From contig NZ_MOBJ01000009.1 of the NCBI RefSeq assembly GCF_003732225.1, forward strand, positions 248,001 through 312,000: a stretch of DNA of 64,000 nt, in the 5' to 3' direction. The translations under genes and the position numbers were made by a program. The stretch's first letter is position 1; the number at the start of each line of letters is the position of its first letter. Below are positions 52,904-62,474 of this stretch, piece by piece. Source of the stretch: Pseudomonas brassicacearum. GTDB lineage: Bacteria > Pseudomonadota > Gammaproteobacteria > Pseudomonadales > Pseudomonadaceae. The notes beneath the pieces were generated by a model. That model was not told where the DNA came from, did no database searches, and saw nothing but the letters and a program-made list of their open reading frames with translations.

Positions 52904-54186
52904 TGAGCCACGGTTCCGTTAGCTCGAACTCCTCGAGTATCAGTCCGCGTTATGTACTGGCTGTCATCATCGGCATAACAGTGGTTTTTAACAATATTGA
53001 ATGGTCGTTGGGCGGTAACAACCTGACCTTGGAAAGGGTGCTGGCCGCCCCTATTTTTTTTATCGTCGTATTGCTGTTGGTCGGCTCGAATATTCCCCTG
53101 CGCCTGCCCAGGACAGGGATCATCCTGACCCTGTGGATTGTGCTGGCCTTCTACTCATCAGCCTCCGGTCCGGTGGCGGCCTGGTCCTTGAAAATGTATG
53201 CCGGCTTACTCCTGGCGGCTTCATTTTATTACGTGGTGATCTGGTTAAAGGCCAATCCCTTTACGGTATTCAAATCCAGGACCTATCTGCTTTTGGCATG
53301 GTTTTCAGGTCCGTTTTTATCGTTGATTTATGTGCTTTCACTGTTGAAGTTTCCTCTTCCCGATCTGGCCATTCACTGGCTGCAAGAGGGGAGCGGGGGG
53401 ACGCGTATCCGTGGCGCAATTTATGAGGCGAATCTGTTCGGGGTGTTTGTATCGCTTATTACCCTGACGGTGCTGGCGTTGGGTTATCGCCGAAAATTAT
53501 GGTGGTGGATCCTGGTGATTGGTTTGCACACTTCGCTGCTTTTTTCATTCTCAAGAGCACCGTGGGTTTCCTACATTATTTCCGTCTGGCTTTATCACGG
53601 GCTGAGCTACCCGAGGAAGTACAAGAACAGGGACCTGGTGAAGTACCTGTTGGGGGCAACCCTTTTGGTGGCGGTGATGTCGCTCCTGTCGTATTTCATT
53701 GCCTCTTCTTTTGGCGATTATGAACTGGTCAGTAGAACCCACTCGGTCAAGACGCGTTTTGTCATGTGGGCATTGGCGGCGAATTCCATTCTGGAAAATC
53801 CCATGTTCGGAAGTGGTATCTATAGTTTCAGCGAAATGTATTCCTTTGCACCGGAGCTGGTCGGTTCGGAGAATCATCGCAGTGCCTGGATATCCAATAT
53901 GCCCCTGGCAATACTTAACGACACAGGCGTCCTCGGCTTCATCGTCTTCTTCTCGTTCATCATTCTGGTGATTAAACGTGGCTTGACCGCGGTCAGGAGG
54001 ATGGCGATTGATCAAAGTGTCGACCGCTATCAAGTAAGAGTGGGGGCAGCGCTGGTCGCGTTCTTTATCGCCATGGCCTTCTCAAGTCAGACCATTCCCG
54101 CGCATTCGATCGCCATTTTTTGGGTGTGCATGGCCCTTACCGAGCGGTTTTCAACACTCAGTCGTTCCCTCATCAAAAGAACATAA
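52900..54186 (+). CDS. wzy: O-antigen/EPS polymerase (Wzy family)
   Basis: This 428-residue protein has at least ten hydrophobic helices and a large periplasmic loop near residues 280-345. It contains SGGTRIRGAIYEANLFGVFVSLI and FMWALAANSILENPMFGSGIYSF, the O-antigen ligase/polymerase (Wzy_C) pattern with NPMFGSG. It starts at ATG 52900 overlapping the pyruvyltransferase stop. As the only such protein in the cluster it is assigned as the polymerase; a ligase is the alternative. Confidence 0.85.
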   Translation: MMSHGSVSSNSSSISPRYVLAVIIGITVVFNNIEWSLGGNNLTLERVLAAPIFFIVVLLLVGSNIPLRLPRTGIILTLWIVLAFYSSASGPVAAWSLKMYAGLLLAASFYYVVIWLKANPFTVFKSRTYLLLAWFSGPFLSLIYVLSLLKFPLPDLAIHWLQEGSGGTRIRGAIYEANLFGVFVSLITLTVLALGYRRKLWWWILVIGLHTSLLFSFSRAPWVSYIISVWLYHGLSYPRKYKNRDLVKYLLGATLLVAVMSLLSYFIASSFGDYELVSRTHSVKTRFVMWALAANSILENPMFGSGIYSFSEMYSFAPELVGSENHRSAWISNMPLAILNDTGVLGFIVFFSFIILVIKRGLTAVRRMAIDQSVDRYQVRVGAALVAFFIAMAFSSQTIPAHSIAIFWVCMALTERFSTLSRSLIKRT

Positions 54187-54188
54187 AC

Positions 54189-55283
54189 ATGAATTCAAAG
54201 AAGCTGGTTTTCATTCATCTATTCAATGACAGAAGTGGAAGCCCCAAGGTGTTGTCTCAAGTGATCAAGGTGGCGGCTAATAACAATATAGCCACCGAGG
54301 TGATCACCAGCGCCCATGGTGACGGTTTTTTGTCGGATGTGGCCGATGTGCAGAGCAGGCTTTTTTATAAAAGGTCGGAGAATAAGTTACTGACCCTTGT
54401 CTATTATGTAATCTCTCAAGGGTTATTATTTATTCAATGCTTGAAATACAAGAGGCAGGGCGTGGTGTTTTATGTCAATACCATGATGCCTTTTGGTGCG
54501 GCATTGGCGGGAAAATTGTTGAGGATACCGGTTTATTATCATGTGCATGAAACCTCGATAAAGCCCAATATTCTGAAACGCTTTCTCAGGTTTGTCATTG
54601 AAAAGACCAGTAAAAAGGTTGTGTTTGTTTCGAGCTATCTGATGCAGGTGGAGTGTTTCGCCAAGCTTCCCCAAGTGGTTATTCATAATGCCCTGGATAC
54701 AAAGGTTGAGCACACATGTCGACTCAAGGAAGAGGCGGGTTTTACCTCTTTGATGGTCTGCTCCTTGAAGACTTACAAGGGCATCATGGAGTTTCTGGCG
54801 CTTGCACGGCGTAGTCAGGGTGACAAGCACCTGAATTTCACCCTGGTACTGAATGCCGATCGAAGTGAAATCGATAGTTATTTTTTCGGTATCGACATTC
54901 CGGATAATTTGGCGATTTATTCTCGCCAAACGGATATGTCAGGTTTTTATTCGCGAGCCGATTTGCTTTTAAGCCTTACCCGACCGGATGACTGTATAGA
55001 AGCATTCGGTTTGACCATTCTCGAGGGCATGTCCTATGGCTTGCCGGTGATCGTTCCTCCTGTGGGTGGTCCCGCCGAATTGGTACGCAATGATATCGAA
55101 GGCTATTTAATCTCTTCATACGATATTGAGGAACTTTACAGCGCGGTATGCAAGATGTCGCTGGATCCGGAAAAATACAAGATGTTATCCGATAGTGCGT
55201 TGGCCCGTACGCGGGAGTTTAATCAGGACGTGTTCGAGCGTAAGTTCTCAACCTTATTCAACGAGATGCAGCATGATACCTAA
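54189..55283 (+). CDS. Glycosyltransferase, GT4 type
   Basis: This 364-residue cytoplasmic enzyme starts two bases after the polymerase gene ends (ATG 54189). The N-domain holds YYHVHETSIKPN; the C-domain has MVCSLKTYKGIMEFLALARR and the E-x7-E donor motif EAFGLTILEGMSYGLPVIVPPVGGPAELV. A retaining transferase adding one sugar of the repeat unit; donor and acceptor unknown. Confidence 0.88.
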   Translation: MNSKKLVFIHLFNDRSGSPKVLSQVIKVAANNNIATEVITSAHGDGFLSDVADVQSRLFYKRSENKLLTLVYYVISQGLLFIQCLKYKRQGVVFYVNTMMPFGAALAGKLLRIPVYYHVHETSIKPNILKRFLRFVIEKTSKKVVFVSSYLMQVECFAKLPQVVIHNALDTKVEHTCRLKEEAGFTSLMVCSLKTYKGIMEFLALARRSQGDKHLNFTLVLNADRSEIDSYFFGIDIPDNLAIYSRQTDMSGFYSRADLLLSLTRPDDCIEAFGLTILEGMSYGLPVIVPPVGGPAELVRNDIEGYLISSYDIEELYSAVCKMSLDPEKYKMLSDSALARTREFNQDVFERKFSTLFNEMQHDT

Positions 55284-56388
55284 AAAGATTTATATCCTGG
55301 GCATAAGAGGTGTTCCGGCTCAACATGGTGGCTTCGAAACCTTCGCCGAAAAATTATCTCTTTATTTAACGGCGTACGGCTGGCAGGTGTATGTCTACTG
55401 CCAGGAAGAGGGCTGTGGAGGAATTACTGAGAGTATCTGGAATGGGGTCAACAGGATTCATATCCCGGTTACCCAGGAAGGGACGCTGGGCACGGTTTTT
55501 TTTGATTGGAAAGCCACGCGTCATGCGACATCGCAAAAGGGTTTGTTTCTGACTCTGGGTTACAACACCGCCATCTTCAGTTTGCTGCAAAGGATTAAAG
55601 GGCAGACCAATATCATCAATATGGATGGTATTGAATGGCGGCGTGACAAGTGGGGAGCCATTGCCAAGACCTGGTTCTGGCTCAATGAACGTGTCGGTTG
55701 CTGGATGGGTAATCACCTTGTTGCAGATCACCCCAAGATAAAACAGCACCTTGCGACACGGGTTTCCGAATCCAGGATCACCATGATTCCCTATGGAGGC
55801 GATAGGGTCCTGAGTGCTGACGCGAGTTTATTGGCCACTTATGCGATAGAGCCCGGCAAGTTTTCGGTGGTCATCGCCCGACCAGAACCCGAAAACTCGT
55901 TCCTCGAGATGGTTCGCGCCTTCAGTTCCACCCCTCGCAATCACCGGCTTGTCGTTCTGGGCAACTTTCAACCCAATAATAATCCATACCATAAACAGGT
56001 TATGGACGTGGCCAGCGCAGAGGTCATCTTTCCCGGAGCGATCTACGAGGCTGCAGTCGTACAGTCACTGCGCTTTTATTGTCGGTTTTACCTGCACGGG
56101 CATCGTGTCGGTGGAACCAACCCATCGTTGGTCGAGGCGCTTGGTGCGGGGTGTGCAGTTATTGCCCATGACAACCCATTCAATCGCTGGGTGACGGAAA
56201 GCGGTGCCGCGTACTTCAAGGATGAAGCCTCTTGTGCTGCCTTGTTTGAGCAACTACTTACGGACGATTCAACGCTTGCGCAGATGAAAGCGGCCAGTCT
56301 TACGCGTTTTCATGAGCGCTTCACGTGGAATCAAATCTTGCATCAGTATGGAAAATTATTTACTGACTGGTATCCCGTCAGTCGGTAG
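55273..56388 (+). CDS. Glycosyltransferase with DUF1972 N-domain (rhamnosyltransferase-like)
   Basis: This 371-residue enzyme starts at 55273, 11 bases inside the previous gene. The DUF1972 signature IYILGIRGVPAQHGGFETFAEKL is at residues 6-28, with VNRIHIP and FLTLGYNTAIF following. The donor side shows GGTNPSLVEALGAGCAVIAHDNPFNRWV. DUF1972 transferases are often rhamnosyltransferases, which suits the dTDP-rhamnose genes immediately downstream. Confidence 0.88.
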   Translation: MIPKKIYILGIRGVPAQHGGFETFAEKLSLYLTAYGWQVYVYCQEEGCGGITESIWNGVNRIHIPVTQEGTLGTVFFDWKATRHATSQKGLFLTLGYNTAIFSLLQRIKGQTNIINMDGIEWRRDKWGAIAKTWFWLNERVGCWMGNHLVADHPKIKQHLATRVSESRITMIPYGGDRVLSADASLLATYAIEPGKFSVVIARPEPENSFLEMVRAFSSTPRNHRLVVLGNFQPNNNPYHKQVMDVASAEVIFPGAIYEAAVVQSLRFYCRFYLHGHRVGGTNPSLVEALGAGCAVIAHDNPFNRWVTESGAAYFKDEASCAALFEQLLTDDSTLAQMKAASLTRFHERFTWNQILHQYGKLFTDWYPVSR

Positions 56389-56398
56389 AGAGACGATT

Positions 56399-57469
56399 AT
56401 GACTATCCGTATTCTCCTGACGGGCGGAGCCGGCTTTATTGGCTCTGCCGTCGTTCGGCACCTGATCGAAAACACTCGATACGAAGTGGCCAATCTCGAT
56501 AAATTAACTTATGCCGGCAATCTGGAGTCCTTGGCCAGCGTCGCTGAGTCGCCGCGATATCACTTCTTTAACGTCGATATTTGTGACGCTCAGGCACTGG
56601 ATCAAGTATTCAGTGCGTTTCAACCGGATGCGGTGATGCACCTCGCCGCGGAGTCGCACGTCGATCGTTCTATCGACGGTCCCGCCGACTTTATCCAGAC
56701 CAACATTGTCGGGACCTATACCTTGCTCGAAGCGACCCGGCGTTACTGGAACGGGTTGTCGGCGCAGGTAAAACCAACGTTTCGCTTCCACCATATCTCC
56801 ACGGACGAGGTCTACGGCGACCTGGAAGGCACCGATAGCCTGTTCAGTGAAACGACGCCTTATGCGCCCAGTTCACCCTATTCGGCGTCCAAGGCCAGTT
56901 CGGACCACCTGGTTCGGGCCTGGCAACGTACGTATGGTCTGCCGGTATTGGTCACCAATTGCTCGAATAACTACGGTCCCTATCATTTCCCCGAGAAGTT
57001 GATTCCCCATGTGATTCTGAACGCCATCCACGGCAGGCCTCTGCCGGTATATGGCGACGGTTTGCAGATCCGCGACTGGTTGTTTGTAGAAGATCACGCG
57101 CGCGCGCTCTGCGAGGTGGTGTGCCGAGGCAAGGTTGGTGAAACCTACAACATCGGTGGCCACAATGAAAAAACCAATATTGAAGTCGTGGAAGCCCTGT
57201 GCGATCTGCTCGAAGAGTTCGCTCCCGACAAGCCCGCCGGCGTCGAGCGCTATCGCGAGCTGATTACCTTCGTCGGGGACCGACCGGGTCACGATCTTCG
57301 TTATGCCATCGACGCGGACAAGATCGAGCGTGAACTCGGTTGGCGGCCACAGGAAACCTTTGAAAGCGGCCTACGCAAAACGGTTCAGTGGTACTTGCAC
57401 AATCAAGCATGGTGGCAACGGGTACTTAACGGACAGTACCGGCCGGAGCGTCTTGGCCAAACCGCCTGA
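56399..57469 (+). CDS. rfbB: dTDP-glucose 4,6-dehydratase
   Basis: This is a 356-residue extended SDR, the second step of dTDP-L-rhamnose synthesis. The start at 56399 gives MTIRILLTGGAGFIGSAVVRHL. Also visible are HLAAESHVDRSIDGP, the catalytic STDEVYGDL and YSASKASSDH (Y-x3-K), and NNYGPYHFPEKLIP. It follows the rhamnosyltransferase-like gene by ten bases and begins a complete rfbBACD set. Confidence 0.96.
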   Translation: MTIRILLTGGAGFIGSAVVRHLIENTRYEVANLDKLTYAGNLESLASVAESPRYHFFNVDICDAQALDQVFSAFQPDAVMHLAAESHVDRSIDGPADFIQTNIVGTYTLLEATRRYWNGLSAQVKPTFRFHHISTDEVYGDLEGTDSLFSETTPYAPSSPYSASKASSDHLVRAWQRTYGLPVLVTNCSNNYGPYHFPEKLIPHVILNAIHGRPLPVYGDGLQIRDWLFVEDHARALCEVVCRGKVGETYNIGGHNEKTNIEVVEALCDLLEEFAPDKPAGVERYRELITFVGDRPGHDLRYAIDADKIERELGWRPQETFESGLRKTVQWYLHNQAWWQRVLNGQYRPERLGQTA

Positions 57470-57521
57470 AACAGACAAGTACTGCCTCTATTCTTACCAG
57501 GCTTTGAAGGGAATCCCCCAT

Positions 57522-58400
57522 ATGAAAGGCATCATTCTCGCGGGAGGCTCCGGCACCCGCTTGCATCCCATTACCCGCGGTGTATCCAAACAACTGCTTC
57601 CGGTCTACGACAAACCGATGATTTATTATCCGTTGTCGGTATTAATGCTCGCGGGCATTTACGAGATATTGATTATTTCCACCCCGCAGGACTTGCCCAA
57701 CTTCCAGAGCTTGTTGGGTGACGGATCCGCTTTCGGTATTGAACTCAGCTATGCCGAACAGCCTTCCCCCGATGGCTTGGCGCAAGCCTTTCTGATCGGC
57801 GAGAGCTTTATCGGCGACAGCAATGTGGCGCTGATTCTCGGCGACAACATCTTCTACGGTTACGGTTTCAGCGCCGCGTTGCGCGAAGCGTCAGAACGAC
57901 AGACCGGCGCCACCGTGTTTGGTTATCGAGTCAACGACCCCGAGCGTTTTGGTGTTGTCGAGTTCGACGGCGAGGGTAAGGCGGTTTCGATCGAGGAGAA
58001 GCCTAAACGTCCGAAGTCCAACTATGCAGTCACGGGTTTGTATTTCTACGATAACGACGTGGTGAACATCGCCAAACACGTCAAGCCCTCGATTCGCGGC
58101 GAGCTTGAAATCACTGACGTGAACAACGCTTATCTGCAACGCGGGGACCTGCACGTCAGCGTGCTGGGGCGTGGTTTTGCCTGGCTGGACACCGGGACTC
58201 ATGATTCATTGTTGGAGGCCGGGCATTTCGTCCAGACCATTGAAGCGCGCCAGGGACTGAAAGTGGCGTGTCTTGAGGAAGTGGCCTACCACCAGGGGTG
58301 GTTGTCGGCCGAGCAACTGGATAAACAAGCTACTGCGTTATACAAAACCGGTTACGGCCAATATCTGGCGCAGGTACTGGCCACGGAGCCTGGGAAATGA
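57522..58400 (+). CDS. rfbA: Glucose-1-phosphate thymidylyltransferase
   Basis: This is a 292-residue enzyme making dTDP-glucose. The start at 57522 has GAAGGGA upstream and reads MKGIILAGGSGTRLHPITRG, with SKQLLPVYDKPMIYYPLSVLMLAGI and EEKPKRPKSNYAVTGLYFYDNDV after it, all diagnostic. Its stop overlaps the rfbC start by four bases. Confidence 0.96.
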   Translation: MKGIILAGGSGTRLHPITRGVSKQLLPVYDKPMIYYPLSVLMLAGIYEILIISTPQDLPNFQSLLGDGSAFGIELSYAEQPSPDGLAQAFLIGESFIGDSNVALILGDNIFYGYGFSAALREASERQTGATVFGYRVNDPERFGVVEFDGEGKAVSIEEKPKRPKSNYAVTGLYFYDNDVVNIAKHVKPSIRGELEITDVNNAYLQRGDLHVSVLGRGFAWLDTGTHDSLLEAGHFVQTIEARQGLKVACLEEVAYHQGWLSAEQLDKQATALYKTGYGQYLAQVLATEPGK

Positions 58401-58936
58401 ATGTCATCAAAACCCGGTTGCCTGGCGTACTGATTATCGAGCCCAAGGTGTTCGGCGATGCTCGTGGGTTCTTTCTCGAGAGTTATCACCAGCAGCGTTA
58501 TCGCGACATCGGAATCGAATTGCCTTTCGTGCAGGACAATCATTCGCGCTCCCAGTATGGCGTACTGCGTGGTCTGCATTTTCAGCAGACCCGGCCTCAG
58601 GGCAAGTTGGTTCGGGTAACCCGTGGCGCGGTTTACGACGTGGTAGTGGACATCAACCCAGAGTCTGCCACGTGCGGTGAGCACGTGGGGATCGAGCTGA
58701 CCGCCGATGATCATCTTCAGTTGTGGGTCCCGCCGGGTTATGTCCATGGTTTCTGTGTACTCAGCGATACGGCCGATTTTCAATATAAATGCACTGACCT
58801 GTATTACCCCGAAGATGAGGGCGGCCTTCTCTGGAATGATCCGGACCTGAACATTGCCTGGCCCTTGAAGTCGCCTCAACTCTCGGAAAAAGACCAGCGC
58901 CATCCGCGCTTGCGCACACTGTTGAGCGGGGAGTGA
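58397..58936 (+). CDS. rfbC: dTDP-4-dehydrorhamnose 3,5-epimerase
   Basis: This is a 179-residue cupin epimerase. FGDARGFFLESYHQQRY, QDNHSRSQYGVLRGLHFQ with the catalytic His, and VPPGYVHGFCVLSDTADFQYKCTDLYYPEDEGGLLW match RmlC along its whole length. Translationally coupled to rfbA. Confidence 0.96.
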   Translation: MNVIKTRLPGVLIIEPKVFGDARGFFLESYHQQRYRDIGIELPFVQDNHSRSQYGVLRGLHFQQTRPQGKLVRVTRGAVYDVVVDINPESATCGEHVGIELTADDHLQLWVPPGYVHGFCVLSDTADFQYKCTDLYYPEDEGGLLWNDPDLNIAWPLKSPQLSEKDQRHPRLRTLLSGE

Positions 58937-58938
58937 CC

Positions 58939-59832
58939 ATGCGAGTTCTAGTGACCGGAGCGCAAGGGCAGGTCGGGCGCGAGTTGCTGCAAAGAGTACC
59001 GCACGGGTTCAGCGTGATTGGCTGCGGCTCGGGCGATCTGGATATCAGCGACCGGGCTCAGGTCCAGGAGGTTTTGGCGCGAATCAAGCCACAGTTGGTG
59101 ATCAACGCGGCGGCCTATACCGCGGTGGACAAGGCTGAGAGCGAGGTCGAGCGGGCCTACGGGGTGAACCGGGACGGCGTTGCGCACCTGGCGTTGGCGG
59201 CCGAAGAGCTGGGTATTCCGCTGCTGCATATTTCCACCGACTATGTGTTCAGTGGCGACAGCGACAGTGCCTACAAACCCGGCGATGTCACTGCTCCCTC
59301 AGGTGTGTATGGGGTGAGCAAGCTGGCCGGCGAGCAGGTGTTGCAGCAACACTGTTCGCGCCATGTGATTCTGCGAACCAGTTGGGTTTTTGGTGCCCAT
59401 GGCAACAACTTCGTCAAAACCATGCTGCGCCTTGGGCGCGATCGGGATGAGCTGGCGGTGGTGGCGGATCAACGTGGCTGTCCGACTTCCGCTGGCAGTA
59501 TTGCCGATACCTTGTGGGCCCTCGCAGCGATTTTTCAACGCGACGGTGCACTCAAGTGGGGCCTGTATCACTACAGCGGCGCTTCCGCCTGCACTTGGTA
59601 CGACTTCGCCGATGAGATTTTCAACCAGGCTCAGGCACTGGGTTTACTGGAAAAACGCCCGACCTTGAAGGCGATCACCACCGCCGAGTATCCGACTCCG
59701 GCCAAACGACCCGCCTGGTCCGTGCTGGATTGCCAAGCCCTTGAGCACGCTCATGGATTGGCCCCTCAAAGCTGGGCGCGCGAGCTGCAACAGGTGCTGC
59801 AGCAACTGGGAAAAACAGCCTCCGAGGCCTGA
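58939..59832 (+). CDS. rfbD: dTDP-4-dehydrorhamnose reductase
   Basis: This is a 297-residue reductase completing dTDP-L-rhamnose. The start at 58939 follows GGGGAG; the GTG at 58933 is the rfbC stop region. It shows MRVLVTGAQGQVGREL, NAAAYTAVDKAESE, STDYVFSGD and YGVSKLAGEQVL (Y-x3-K). Confidence 0.95.
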   Translation: MRVLVTGAQGQVGRELLQRVPHGFSVIGCGSGDLDISDRAQVQEVLARIKPQLVINAAAYTAVDKAESEVERAYGVNRDGVAHLALAAEELGIPLLHISTDYVFSGDSDSAYKPGDVTAPSGVYGVSKLAGEQVLQQHCSRHVILRTSWVFGAHGNNFVKTMLRLGRDRDELAVVADQRGCPTSAGSIADTLWALAAIFQRDGALKWGLYHYSGASACTWYDFADEIFNQAQALGLLEKRPTLKAITTAEYPTPAKRPAWSVLDCQALEHAHGLAPQSWARELQQVLQQLGKTASEA

Positions 59833-60180
59833 ACATTCGCGTTGCCGCTATTTGGGCGGACATTCAGTTTATGGTTATTAACAGTCTATATTTAACAGTG
59901 AATGTTATTAATGGGCGCTGTTTTACCTGGAACTTCCCATCGCGATAAAACCCTCAAGGTCAATGCGCTGGGAGAATCCTGACTAATAATAACAATAGGC
60001 CTGAGGAGCGAATGGCTGTTGCTCGCCAGTTTGCGCTGAAAATGCCTCGTAAAGTGCTAAATGTCTTAGAAGGTCGTCAATAGTACCTGTTCTGCGCAGA
60101 CGCTTGGCTCAGGGGCTGTCGATTGTCGGTCTATAGCGTGCAACACCTGTAAATGACATGCTCCAAAGGAGGCAATGTGC

Positions 60181-60246
60181 ATGAACTGCCCCGTTCAATC
60201 CAGGGGAACAGTTTATATACCGGCTGTTCCATTCCTGGCCACTTAG
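60181..60246 (+). CDS. Possible 21-residue leader peptide before the GfcA-like gene
   Basis: ATG 60181 is eight bases after a near-perfect AAAGGAGG and opens a 21-residue frame starting MNCPVQSRG and ending TAG at 60244. It stops 42 bases before the GfcA-like start. The rest of 59833-60288 holds no longer gene; two TTAACAGT copies 14 bases apart lie at 59878 and 59892. Translation is suggested only by the ribosome site. Confidence 0.3.
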   Translation: MNCPVQSRGTVYIPAVPFLAT

Positions 60247-60288
60247 TATCAAATCTTATGAAGAGTTGATGTCGAGAAGGAGTTTGAT

Positions 60289-60600
60289 ATGAAGAAACTA
60301 CTTGCTGTTGGCTTGCTGGCGGTCATGAGCACCGCAGCATTGGCGGCAGAACCCCAGACCTTGACTGCCCCGGTGGCTGCGACTCCAGCGGCGGCAGTCC
60401 CGGAAGCGGCTGCGGTGGAAGCACCCCTCGCGTTGAGTACCCCATTGATCGGCGGTGTCACCGTCGGGGGAGGCGTGCTGGTCGGCGCCGCCGTGGCCGC
60501 CGCTGCCGTGGCCGCTGCAAACTCGGGTGGCAGTTCCAATGGCGGAACGCCCGGAACTACCGGCACCACGGGTACTACCGGAACGACTGGCACCCATTGA
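60289..60600 (+). CDS. Small secreted Ala/Gly/Thr-rich protein, GfcA/YjbE-like
   Basis: This 103-residue precursor has GGAG before the ATG, a clear signal peptide (MKKLLAVGLLAVMSTAALA), a Pro/Ala stretch and a glycine-alanine hydrophobic segment (LIGGVTVGGGVLVGAAVAAAAVAAA). It ends in a GTTGTT-type low-complexity tail. The composition and position before wza and the gfcBCD genes match GfcA/YjbE of group 4 capsule-type operons, whose function is unknown. A terminator-like hairpin follows, which would make this gene more abundant than the rest. Confidence 0.7.
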   Translation: MKKLLAVGLLAVMSTAALAAEPQTLTAPVAATPAAAVPEAAAVEAPLALSTPLIGGVTVGGGVLVGAAVAAAAVAAANSGGSSNGGTPGTTGTTGTTGTTGTH

Positions 60601-60621
60601 TACCCTCTGAAGTGTGTTGCT

Positions 60622-60656
60622 CAAGATCACTCAGAACTTTCTGGGTGATCTTGTTT
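60622..60656 (+). terminator. Hairpin between the GfcA-like and wza genes
   Basis: A 13-15-bp stem (CAAGATCACTCAGAA with TTCTGGGTGATCTTG) is followed by TTTCAG. It is strong enough to terminate part of the transcripts. Since wza and the rest follow in the same direction, it is probably an attenuator. Confidence 0.7.
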
Positions 60657-60687
60657 CAGACTTGCCCTCGACTAGCGTAGTGCCATT

Positions 60688-61800
60688 ATGATCCGTAGGT
60701 TTTCTGTTGTAATGCTGGCAAGTATTAGCTTGCACGGTTGTATGTTTTCGCCTGGCCAACATATGGATACCCGGCCATTGGTTCGTGACGGTTCTGCGGA
60801 GAGTAGCCGGGTGGAACTTATTCCCATCACGCCTAAATTGATTGCCATGGATACCGCCGCACGTGTTCGCGAGTCGGTGCCTTCGGAGTTGTTGTCCTAT
60901 ACGCCGGACGGTTATCGCGTGGGTGCCAATGACTTATTGTTTATCACGGTCTGGGATCACCCTGAGTTGACGGCACCGTCGGGGCCGCAACAGCAAATCG
61001 ATGCCAACGGTCGACTGGTGCGTCCAGACGGCACGTTGTTCTATCCCTACATTGGTAATGTCCCGGCTGCCGGTAAAACCATCGAAGAGCTGCGAGCCTT
61101 TATCGCCGAGCGCCTGTCGCAATTTGTCGAAAGCCCCCAGGTCGACGTCAGCGTATTGCGTTTCGCCAGCCAGACGGTGGTGATTTCCGGCGCTGTGGCA
61201 AGGGCCGGTCAACAGCCGATCACCACTAACCCACTGAGCGTGGTAGAGGCCATTGGCGTTGCCGGGGTGGATCCGCTGAACGCAGACCTGTCGGGCCTGA
61301 CGCTGACCCGCAACGGGCGTGAGTACCGGCTTGATCTGGACACCCTCAATCGTCAGGACTCGCAGCTGCACAGTGTCTACCTCAAGGGGGGCGACCAGCT
61401 GTATCTGCCTTATAACGATCTCAAGCGGATCTATGTCATGGGCGAGGTCAATCAGCCCCGCGCGCTGAGTTTCAAGAGCAAATCGATGAACCTCACCGAC
61501 GCCCTGGGCACTGTGGGCGGCTTGAACCAGACCACCTCCAATGGCAATGCGGTGTATGTGATTCGCGGCGCGGACAATCTGGAAACCGAGCCGGCCAAGG
61601 TCTTCCAGCTCGATGCTGAATCACCGTCTGCTCTGGTGTTGGCCACCCGATTCGACTTGCAGCCGCAAGACATCGTTTATGTTGGCCCGGCCGGTGTGAC
61701 GCGCTGGAACCGTCTGATCAGCCAACTTCTGCCTACGGCCAGTGTCCTCGGGACCGGCGCCAGCTCCGTCAACAACCTCAGCGAAGCTAAAAGCAGATAA
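60688..61800 (+). CDS. wza: Outer-membrane polysaccharide export lipoprotein (Wza/GfcE family)
   Basis: This 370-residue lipoprotein has a signal sequence ending SLHGC (lipobox, Cys about 18). The PES domain is YRVGANDLLFITVWDHPELT and VRPDGTLFYPYIGNVPAAGKTIEELRAFI; two SLBB domains follow (VVISGAVARAGQQPIT and IYVMGEVNQPRALSF). The C-terminal helix near VTRWNRLISQLLP would cross the outer membrane as in Wza. It forms the octameric exit channel paired with Wzc. It lies 13 kb from wzc, beside the Gfc module. Confidence 0.94.
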   Translation: MIRRFSVVMLASISLHGCMFSPGQHMDTRPLVRDGSAESSRVELIPITPKLIAMDTAARVRESVPSELLSYTPDGYRVGANDLLFITVWDHPELTAPSGPQQQIDANGRLVRPDGTLFYPYIGNVPAAGKTIEELRAFIAERLSQFVESPQVDVSVLRFASQTVVISGAVARAGQQPITTNPLSVVEAIGVAGVDPLNADLSGLTLTRNGREYRLDLDTLNRQDSQLHSVYLKGGDQLYLPYNDLKRIYVMGEVNQPRALSFKSKSMNLTDALGTVGGLNQTTSNGNAVYVIRGADNLETEPAKVFQLDAESPSALVLATRFDLQPQDIVYVGPAGVTRWNRLISQLLPTASVLGTGASSVNNLSEAKSR

Positions 61801-61814
61801 GGCTCAATCAAGCA

Positions 61815-62474
61815 GTGAACATTTTGCCTATCAGCGCCTATCTGACGATGGCGCTACTGCTGTGCGGGTGCAACCCTTTGATGCAGGCCTCCTGGGACAC
61901 GCTCAAAGCGTCTGCCATGGGGCCTGCCTCCATCGAGTTGACCCGCGCTCAGGTCGATGCCGTGCCTTATCCGCAAATCCTGGTCACCACCGCCACCAGC
62001 GAGGGGGTGATGGCCATGGCTCGTCAACGTGGCGACCTGGAGTTCTGGGTCGCTTCCGGTAAACAAGTGCTGATGCTGCGCAACGGTTTGGTGGTGCGCA
62101 CTGTCGGGCTGGGCGTTTCCCTGGACGGCACTCGCTTCAGCGGTGAATCGCCGTTCAAACGCGGCCTTCAGCACTTGCCCGACGGCTACGCCAGCACTCG
62201 CTGGATCGATATCTACGACGGTTCCCGTGTTGGCATCCCGATCAACAGCCGCTTCAGCACCCATGACATCGAGAGCATCAGAATTCTCGACAAGGATTAC
62301 GCCTTGCTGCGGATCGATGAGCAGGTGGATGCGCCCACCCTGGATTTCCACGCCACCAACCGCTACTGGGTCGACCCTCAGGACGGTTTCATCATGCGCA
62401 GCGAGCAGCATCTGACGCCGCAACTGTCCCTGAAAATTGTGCAGTTGCGCCCTGATCGGGGAGCTGTCCGGTGA
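61815..62474 (+). CDS. GfcB/YjbF-family lipoprotein
   Basis: This 219-residue protein starts with GTG at 61815. The signal ends LLLCGC. The mature part has MARQRGDLEFWVASGKQVLMLRNGLVVRTVGLG and STRWIDIYDGSRVGIPINSRF, which fit the YjbF/GfcB fold (DUF2886-like). An accessory factor for capsule or EPS export with unknown mechanism. Its stop overlaps the next start (GTGA). Confidence 0.85.
   Translation: MNILPISAYLTMALLLCGCNPLMQASWDTLKASAMGPASIELTRAQVDAVPYPQILVTTATSEGVMAMARQRGDLEFWVASGKQVLMLRNGLVVRTVGLGVSLDGTRFSGESPFKRGLQHLPDGYASTRWIDIYDGSRVGIPINSRFSTHDIESIRILDKDYALLRIDEQVDAPTLDFHATNRYWVDPQDGFIMRSEQHLTPQLSLKIVQLRPDRGAVR

Noticed and set aside
60012..60083. 23-codon frame with AGGAG three bases upstream
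   Set aside because: Spacing is too short and the frame has no further support; the frame at 60181 has the better ribosome site.
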